The translations under genes were made by a program, and so were the position numbers. The notes below the pieces were generated by a model, which did not search any database, was not told where the DNA came from, and worked only from the letters and a program-made list of their open reading frames with translations. Of a stretch of DNA of 64,000 nucleotides, positions 58,859 through 64,000 are shown in pieces. Origin of the DNA: RGIG4608 sp051867875 (GTDB lineage Bacteria; Bacillota; Clostridia; Oscillospirales; CAG-272); assembly GCA_051867875.1 (NCBI GenBank), contig JBJDZG010000025.1:60198-124197 (forward strand). Reading direction: 5' to 3'. How positions within the stretch are numbered: position 1 is the stretch's first letter; each line of letters starts with the position of its first letter.

Positions 58859-61336
58859 TCACAGTGCCGACGGGTTAAAATCAACCGACAGCTGTGGCTC
58901 GTTCTTTTTGCGCTTACCGTAGGAGCGATATAGCTCGGCAAAAAGGCTGCGCGATTTTGCATTGAGTTTCGTTTTGATGACTATTCTCATTCGGTATTTA
59001 TTATCGAGTTTATACACGGGTGCTTCAAACGGTCCGTAGCAATAAGCGGGGACGTTCCGATATTCGTCCGAGAGCTTTTCGCGCAGAGTATCCGATAGGA
59101 CCTTTGAATCCTTCATCACTGCGCTCTCTGCCGTGCCCGAAAGAGTCAGCAACACGATATCGCAAAACGGCGGATAGATGAGCAATTTTCTCGTTCGTAT
59201 CTCGTTTTTGAAGAATGTTTTATAGTCCTGCTTGCAGGCGAGCTCGATTATATCGTGGTCGGGGTTCATCGTCTGAATGAGCGCGCGCCCCTCTTTTTCG
59301 CTTCTGCCCGCCCTGCCGATTACCTGCGTGAGCATCGAAAAGGTTTTTTCATTTGCTCTGTAATCGTTGAGGTAGAGTGAGGTGTCCGCATTGAGCACGC
59401 CGACGAGCGTTACGTCGGGAAAATCGTGTCCTTTTGTAACCATCTGCGTGCCGAGAAGTATCTCGGATTTATGAGCTCGGAAATCGCTTAGCATATTTTC
59501 GTAAGCGTTTTTCGACGATGCCGTATCGGTATCCATTCTTATGGTATTGGCGGCGGGGAAGAGCTCGCGGAGTTGTTTTTCGACGAGCTGAATACCTATT
59601 CCCATGGGCTTTATGTGCTGACCTCCGCATTCGGGGCAGAGCGTGGGCACGGGCTCGTGCCGTCCGCACCAATGGCAGACGAGCTCTGCACGGTGATAAA
59701 TTCTGTCAGTGTGATGAGTCATGGGCACGGAGCAGTTGGGGCATTGGATTGCCTTGCCGCACGTGGCACAGCTGACGAAGTTGTGATATCCGCGTCTGTT
59801 GAGAAACAGAATGGACTGCTCGCGTTTTGTGAGATTTGAGCCTATCGACTCGATAAGCGGTATTGAGAGTGCCGAGGTATTTCCTCTGCCGAGCTCCACT
59901 CGCATATCGGCGATTTCGACCTTTGGCAGTTTTGCTTCGCCATACCGATTTTTGAGTTCTATGAGGGTATATTTTCCGTCAACCGCTTTCTGATAGCTCT
60001 CAACGGACGGAGTTGCACTCGCCAGGAGCATCAGCGAATTTGTCTTTACGCAACGGAATCTTGCGATATCCCTTGCGTGATATTTGGGATTATTGTCGGA
60101 TTTATAGGTATGCTCCTGCTCCTCGTCGATGATTATCATTCCAAGGTCGCGCACGGGTGCGAAAACAGCGCTCCGCGTGCCGATGACGAGGTCAGCCTCG
60201 CCCCTTTTTATTCTCATATAAGCATCGAGCCTTTCCCCGACTGAGAGGGAAGAGTGAATTATCGCCACGCGCGAGCCGTAACGCGAGCAGAAGAGCTCGA
60301 CTGTCTGCGGAGTGAGCGATATTTCGGGAATGAGCATTATCACGCCCTTGCTTTCCGAGAGGGCGCGGTCGATTATTTTCATCATGACGACGGTTTTACC
60401 GCTTCCCGTGACTCCGTGAAGGAGCGCGGCGGACGGTTTATCCGAGTCAAGCATTGATTCAAGAGTATGAAAAGCCGTTTTCTGCTCGTCGGAGAGTTTT
60501 AGCTCCTTGGCGTGGTTCTGACGGCTTTTATTTTCATAAGGGTTGCGGTAGACGCTTTCGGTTTCCTTCCGGATATAGCCCTTTTTGAGAAGTGACGCTA
60601 TCTGCGCGTCGCTTACTCCGAGCTCGCTTTTTATATCCTCTGCGGGCATTCTTTCACGAAGGCAGAGCAGGGATAGTATTTTTGCTTGCGCCTCGCTGCG
60701 CAGCTTTGGGAAGCCCTCGAACGTCTCTCCCGTACCGAGCAGGGAAGAAAGTGCCTCGTTGGATACGGCGGGCACGTAGTATTTTTTCTCTTTGCCCACG
60801 GCTTTCGTTTTGATTATGCTATCTTTGAGAATGATGTTTTTTGAAAGCATATTTTGCACGCGCAGGTACGAGCCGATACCGAATTTTTGTCTCAGCGTCT
60901 CGGCACTTGTACGCTCTCTGCCTGCGATATATGCGTATATCTCGTCGCTTTCCCCGTCGTAATCTACTGCGGGATTTGCGCTGTAAACGGTAACTATCTC
61001 CGAAAGAGCACCCGCGGGGATTATTGAGTGCACAGCGTCGCCTATCGTGCAGAGGGTATTCTCTTTCATATACCTGCAAAGCTCGATTTCATTTTCCGTC
61101 AAGGCTATCTCGTCCGAGGCAAGACCGAGGATTGATTTTGTTTTTGCACTCGGCTCGTCGCAATGAGCTTGCGTTACGAGTCCTATTTGCGTGCGGTTGG
61201 AGTTTCCGAAGGGAACTATTACGAAGGTGCCCGCTCTGACGAGCTCACAAAGAGTGTGGGGGACAAAATAGGTAAATTCATTGTCTATGCAATACGGATT
61301 GTCCAAAAGATGAACTTTTGCGTATCTGTTTTCCAT
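58859..61336 (-). CDS. priA: Primosomal replication-restart helicase PriA
   Basis: This 825-residue protein has AAAGGAG before its ATG. The N-terminal DNA-binding domain is followed by a winged helix and the helicase core with LLHGVTGSGKTVVMM (Walker A, about residue 310), DEEQEHTYKSD (DEEx box) and the zinc-binding cysteines CATCGKAIQCPNC, CHWCG and CPECGG. QVIGRAGRSEKEG is motif VI. It restarts stalled forks. coaBC, often between rpoZ and priA, is absent here; a 159-base gap with a GGGG...CCCC hairpin takes its place. Confidence 0.96.
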   Translation of the reverse strand: MENRYAKVHLLDNPYCIDNEFTYFVPHTLCELVRAGTFVIVPFGNSNRTQIGLVTQAHCDEPSAKTKSILGLASDEIALTENEIELCRYMKENTLCTIGDAVHSIIPAGALSEIVTVYSANPAVDYDGESDEIYAYIAGRERTSAETLRQKFGIGSYLRVQNMLSKNIILKDSIIKTKAVGKEKKYYVPAVSNEALSSLLGTGETFEGFPKLRSEAQAKILSLLCLRERMPAEDIKSELGVSDAQIASLLKKGYIRKETESVYRNPYENKSRQNHAKELKLSDEQKTAFHTLESMLDSDKPSAALLHGVTGSGKTVVMMKIIDRALSESKGVIMLIPEISLTPQTVELFCSRYGSRVAIIHSSLSVGERLDAYMRIKRGEADLVIGTRSAVFAPVRDLGMIIIDEEQEHTYKSDNNPKYHARDIARFRCVKTNSLMLLASATPSVESYQKAVDGKYTLIELKNRYGEAKLPKVEIADMRVELGRGNTSALSIPLIESIGSNLTKREQSILFLNRRGYHNFVSCATCGKAIQCPNCSVPMTHHTDRIYHRAELVCHWCGRHEPVPTLCPECGGQHIKPMGIGIQLVEKQLRELFPAANTIRMDTDTASSKNAYENMLSDFRAHKSEILLGTQMVTKGHDFPDVTLVGVLNADTSLYLNDYRANEKTFSMLTQVIGRAGRSEKEGRALIQTMNPDHDIIELACKQDYKTFFKNEIRTRKLLIYPPFCDIVLLTLSGTAESAVMKDSKVLSDTLREKLSDEYRNVPAYCYGPFEAPVYKLDNKYRMRIVIKTKLNAKSRSLFAELYRSYGKRKKNEPQLSVDFNPSAL

Positions 61337-61495
61337 TTTGCTCTCCTTTGCTTTCTGATTTCGGGCACAAGTAAATTCCCTCTATAAACGCAATCCCCAA
61401 AGCTCGCTCTGCTCACTTCGGGGAACGGCGCCGCGGGACGCTGCCGCAATATACCTCGTCGGGGTTCGTCAATTCAAACGCTCCGAATGAAAAAA

Positions 61496-61795
61496 TTATT
61501 TCTCGGACGTTTCCTTTGCCGTTTGCTCGGTGCTTTCCTCACGGTAGATTTCGTATCTGCCGTCGTAGAAGCGTGTGATGGCGTTCTTTATAGCCTTTTC
61601 GTCTTTGAGGTCCCGGTCAATGCTTGCGGCGATTGTACGGTCGCTATCCTTGTTGCCTGCTATTGCTTTTTCAGCCTCTTCTCTCTGTTTTACGTACTCG
61701 TCGGTGAGTTCGCGGGCGCACTTTGCTGTTGCAAGAGTGAGCTCGTAGCGGTTGAATTCGTCTTTTGTGAGTTCTTTAATTGTAGGGTGAAGCAT
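61496..61795 (-). CDS. rpoZ: RNA polymerase omega subunit
   Basis: This 99-residue protein has AAGGAG before its ATG. It starts MLHPTIKEL and has YELTLATAKCARELTDEY, the omega signature helix that wraps the beta' tail, with a later AIKNAITRFYDGRYEI segment. A polar stretch (about 40-60) is longer than in Bacillus omega. Position directly after gmk is the conserved place for rpoZ and supports the call. Confidence 0.88.
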   Translation of the reverse strand: MLHPTIKELTKDEFNRYELTLATAKCARELTDEYVKQREEAEKAIAGNKDSDRTIAASIDRDLKDEKAIKNAITRFYDGRYEIYREESTEQTAKETSEK

Positions 61796-61819
61796 TTTTA
61801 TATTCTCCTTAAATAATAA

Positions 61820-62431
61820 TCAAATTTTTCCAAAATATTTATCTGCGGCGTCGGGGTGGCGATGCTGAGCGAGCTTTTCTGCGCGCACGATTGCCTTGAT
61901 ATCGTCTGCCGCCACGGCGCTTCCGCCGTTGAAATTGTAAACTATATAGTCGTATGCGCCAATCTGTTCGATTTCCTTTTTTGCTTTTTCAAGGCGGGCA
62001 AGGATTACTTCCTCGGTTTCCGTTCCCCGTCCGCGAAGGCGCTCTTCCTGAATTGCGAAGGTCGGCGGAATGAGCATAATGAGCACCGCCTCGGGGAAGA
62101 TGCGCTTTACGTTTCTTGCACCGTCGCACTCTATTTCGAGAATGAGATTTTTTCCGCTGTCGAGTACCGCCATGGCTTCTTTTTTGGGAGTGCCGTAGTA
62201 GTTACCGCAGTAGGTGGTATATTCGAGAAATCCGTCGTCGTCTATGCGGCGCTGAAATTCTTCTTTGTCGATGAAGTGATAATTCACTCCGTTAATCTCA
62301 CCCGGACGGGGCGCACGCGTGGTGGCAGAAACGGAGAACACGAAATCTCCCGTTGCTATGAGCTGTGAATTTACCGTGCCCTTGCCGCTTCCGGCAGGTC
62401 CTGAAACTACTATCAAAAGTCCGCGACTCAT
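61820..62431 (-). CDS. gmk: Guanylate kinase
   Basis: This 203-residue protein begins with VVSGPAGSGKGTVNSQL (P-loop), then SVSATTRAPRPGEINGVNYHFI, which binds GMP, and LILEIECDGARNVKRIFP. It makes GDP from GMP. Its ATG overlaps the remA stop (ATGA). The order yicC-remA-gmk-rpoZ is conserved across Firmicutes. Confidence 0.97.
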   Translation of the reverse strand: MSRGLLIVVSGPAGSGKGTVNSQLIATGDFVFSVSATTRAPRPGEINGVNYHFIDKEEFQRRIDDDGFLEYTTYCGNYYGTPKKEAMAVLDSGKNLILEIECDGARNVKRIFPEAVLIMLIPPTFAIQEERLRGRGTETEEVILARLEKAKKEIEQIGAYDYIVYNFNGGSAVAADDIKAIVRAEKLAQHRHPDAADKYFGKI

Positions 62432-62697
62432 TCTTCTTCCTCCTCGCTTTCTTCATCGTAGGACGTATCATCCATTCTGTTCGCTATCGTTTCTGCGCCG
62501 ATGGCTGAAAGGATTACGTGCTCGGAGTCCGTAATGATTACGGCGCGTGTGCGTCTTCCGCAGGAGACGTCAATAGTCCTTCCGCCTTCCTTGGCGTCCT
62601 GGACGAGTCTTTTAATGGGTGCGGAATCTGGGCTCGCTATTGCGACTATTCTCTCGACCGCTACCATATTTCCAAAGCCTATGTTGATAAATTTCAT
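62428..62697 (-). CDS. remA: RemA/DUF370 family regulator
   Basis: This 89-residue protein begins KFINIGFGNMVAVERIVAIAS and has IDVSCGRRTRAVIITDSEHVILSAI, the RemA signature. RemA forms ring oligomers and binds DNA to activate matrix and osmoprotection genes in Bacillus; whether it does so here is unknown. The C-terminus is a run of acidic residues (EESEEEEE). It lies between yicC and gmk. Confidence 0.93.
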   Translation of the reverse strand: MKFINIGFGNMVAVERIVAIASPDSAPIKRLVQDAKEGGRTIDVSCGRRTRAVIITDSEHVILSAIGAETIANRMDDTSYDEESEEEEE

Positions 62698-62712
62698 ATC
62701 CTTGACCTCGTT

Positions 62713-63600
62713 TTATTCTATGTTTTGAATCTGCTCTCTTATCTTTTCAAGCTCACACTTGATATCAACTACTACGTGGGCTATTGAAGAATCGGAGCAT
62801 TTTGAGCCTATTGTATTGGTTTCTCTGTTCATTTCCTGCATAAGGAAGTCGAGCTTGCGTCCGACGGGTTCGCTTGATGAGAGAATGTCCTCAAATGCGG
62901 CAAAATGGGAACGGAGTCTTACTATTTCCTCGTCAATTGCGACCTTGTCCGCAAAGAGCGCGCACTCGGTGAGTATTCTGTTCTCGTCGAGAGTTACTTT
63001 GTTGTCGGAGAGAACGGCGCGGAGCTTTTCTTCGAGGCGGGCACGGTAAGAGGAGATGTTTTCCTCGCTGTGAGCTTCGATGACGTCAACCTTTTCTTTG
63101 ATGCCCTCAACTTTGGCGCGAAGGTCTTCCTCTATGTTCTTTCCCTCGCTCTCTCTCGCGGAGATGAATTTCCCGATGGCTTGAGAAAGAACTACGCACA
63201 GGTCTGCAAAATCCTGTTCCTCGTCCTCTTCCGCCTTATTCAGCGTGAAGATATTGGAGTCGCGTTGGAGCGTTGCAACGGTTATCTCACCCGGCAAATC
63301 AAGCGTTTCTTTGAGAGCTTTGAGTGCCTCGTAATACGCTCTTGCATACTCCTCGTTGAGAGAAATCGTTACGTCGGGAGAGCCGATGGACTCAATCGTA
63401 ATGCTGACGTCCACTTTTCCTCGGCTTATGCCGTGAGATTGAAGATAGGGCTTAATCTTTTCTTCAAGGAAAGAGTAATTTCTCGAAATTCTCACGGAGC
63501 AGTCAAAATAGCGGTTGTTTACGCTTTTTATTTCTACCGTGATGTTTTTATTGTTGACAGTTTCACTGTGTCGCCCGAAGGCGGTCATGCTTTTTATCAT
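62713..63600 (-). CDS. yicC: YicC family endoribonuclease
   Basis: This 295-residue protein starts MIKSMTAFGRHSE and has VEIKSVNNRYFDCSVRISR, the YicC N-terminal signature; the C-terminal domain ends with FLMQEMNRETNTIGSKC, DSSIAHVVVDIKCELEKIREQIQNIE. YicC proteins act as endoribonucleases in RNA turnover. It is the first gene of the large minus-strand block and follows a good promoter. Confidence 0.95.
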   Translation of the reverse strand: MIKSMTAFGRHSETVNNKNITVEIKSVNNRYFDCSVRISRNYSFLEEKIKPYLQSHGISRGKVDVSITIESIGSPDVTISLNEEYARAYYEALKALKETLDLPGEITVATLQRDSNIFTLNKAEEDEEQDFADLCVVLSQAIGKFISARESEGKNIEEDLRAKVEGIKEKVDVIEAHSEENISSYRARLEEKLRAVLSDNKVTLDENRILTECALFADKVAIDEEIVRLRSHFAAFEDILSSSEPVGRKLDFLMQEMNRETNTIGSKCSDSSIAHVVVDIKCELEKIREQIQNIE

Positions 63601-63643
63601 AATTTGGGCTTCCTTAAAAAATAGCGATATTTATTTAGTATAT

Positions 63644-63672
63644 ATTTTAATACATTTCTCGGAGTTTGTCAA
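63644..63672 (-). promoter_or_regulatory. Promoter of the yicC-remA-gmk block
   Basis: On the minus strand TTGACA (63667-63672) and TAAAAT (63644-63649), 17-base spacer. Confidence 0.85.
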
Positions 63673-63689
63673 CTGTTTTTATATAATTT

Positions 63690-64000
63690 GTTACTAATAG
63701 TCAGCAGGAAAGTCAGTATGAAAAGGAGAACCGCTTTTTGAAAAAAGGTTAGTGGTTGCAGATGGCGCTTTTTTGTAAAAAAAGTGTACCTGAGAGACTT
63801 GCAAAACGAGTGCCGAAATAAATTTCACCGCAAGACCCTCTGCAAAGCAACCTCGCGGTTTTGTAACCGCGTTTTGCTGTGTTCGCACCGCACCCTACAA
63901 ATGTTGAAAAACGGGGCGTCGAGGACGTCGCCCCCTACGGTTGTTGTGCGCTCACCGTTCGTGCAGACGTCGAAAACGGGGCGTCGAGGACGTCGCCCCC
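63690..64000. repeat. Repeat block upstream of yicC, cut by the window edge
   Basis: No gene is visible. It contains the CGCGGTTTTGTAACCGCG hairpin (about 63851-63868) also seen near 31512, and CCCTACGG hairpins at 63912-63940 and 63977-64000 (truncated). The plus-strand neighbour lies outside the window, so I cannot say whether this junction is convergent. Confidence 0.7.

Noticed and set aside
63694..63888. 64-codon minus-strand ORF upstream of yicC
   Set aside because: It translates dispersed repeat sequence also present near 31.5 kb and lacks a ribosome site.

Overview
The window looks like a chromosome segment of an anaerobic, probably gut-dwelling Clostridia (Firmicutes). The evidence is conserved Firmicutes gene order (gdpP-rplI-dnaB, rimP-nusA-rnpM-ylxQ-infB, yicC-remA-gmk-rpoZ-priA-def-fmt-rsmB-rlmN-prpC-prkC-rsgA-thiN-spoVM), pyruvate formate-lyase with its activase, strong AGGAGG-type ribosome sites, and TTGACA-N17-TATAAT promoters. 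A tiny SpoVM-like gene suggests spore formation, present or ancestral. I cannot name a genus. Almost all of the window reads as chromosomal core; I see no prophage, transposase or CRISPR array.

Layout. 1-5.2 kb: maltodextrin locus (5'-truncated GH13 amylase, binding protein, two permeases). 5.2-6.1 kb: a 134-bp tandem duplication, tRNA-Glu, tRNA-Met and a 30-residue Cys-rich membrane peptide. 6.2-10.2 kb: GlpA-like/FAD oxidoreductase/DUF1667 operon plus an aldo/keto reductase. 10.9-15.0 kb: DUF4830 protein, WecG/TagA glycosyltransferase, proS, rodA. 15.0-15.35 kb: a 19-bp inverted repeat enclosing a 28-codon ORF, with a promoter reading across it from the other side. 15.35-19.3 kb: cinA, a radical SAM activase-like protein, a tandem repeat block and a PASTA-polysaccharide deacetylase. 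19.4-23.3 kb: tldD, pmbA and an SPFH protein. 23.3-27.98 kb: a TetR-headed operon with three redox-type proteins and two proteins I do not recognise. 28.2-31.2 kb: pflB-pflA. 31.9-33.8 kb: Veg-like protein, coaX and an ECF S component. 33.9-42.1 kb: gdpP-rplI-dnaB-tilS-ftsH-maf on the minus strand. 42.2-47.2 kb: rimP to infB. 48.1-63.7 kb: a minus-strand block from yicC through thiN to spoVM, then a YgiQ-type radical SAM protein.

How the genes work together. The left end imports and cleaves maltodextrins, and the Pfl pair handles pyruvate anaerobically. Cell-wall and signalling genes (rodA, deacetylase, PrkC/PrpC, GdpP) and translation genes (proS, infB, fmt, def, rlmN, rsmB, tilS, rsgA) fill most of the rest.

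Five intergenic junctions hold a family of hairpin repeats ending in CCCTACGG; four lie between convergent genes and the fifth is at the cut right edge. Two complete 150-bp MITE-like elements use these hairpins as terminal inverted repeats. The most promising less-understood items are the TetR operon (its regulator appears to start at an ATT codon beside a palindromic operator), the inverted-repeat mini-ORF at 15.1 kb, the MITE family, and a PrkC kinase that has lost its PASTA domains while a nearby deacetylase carries one.
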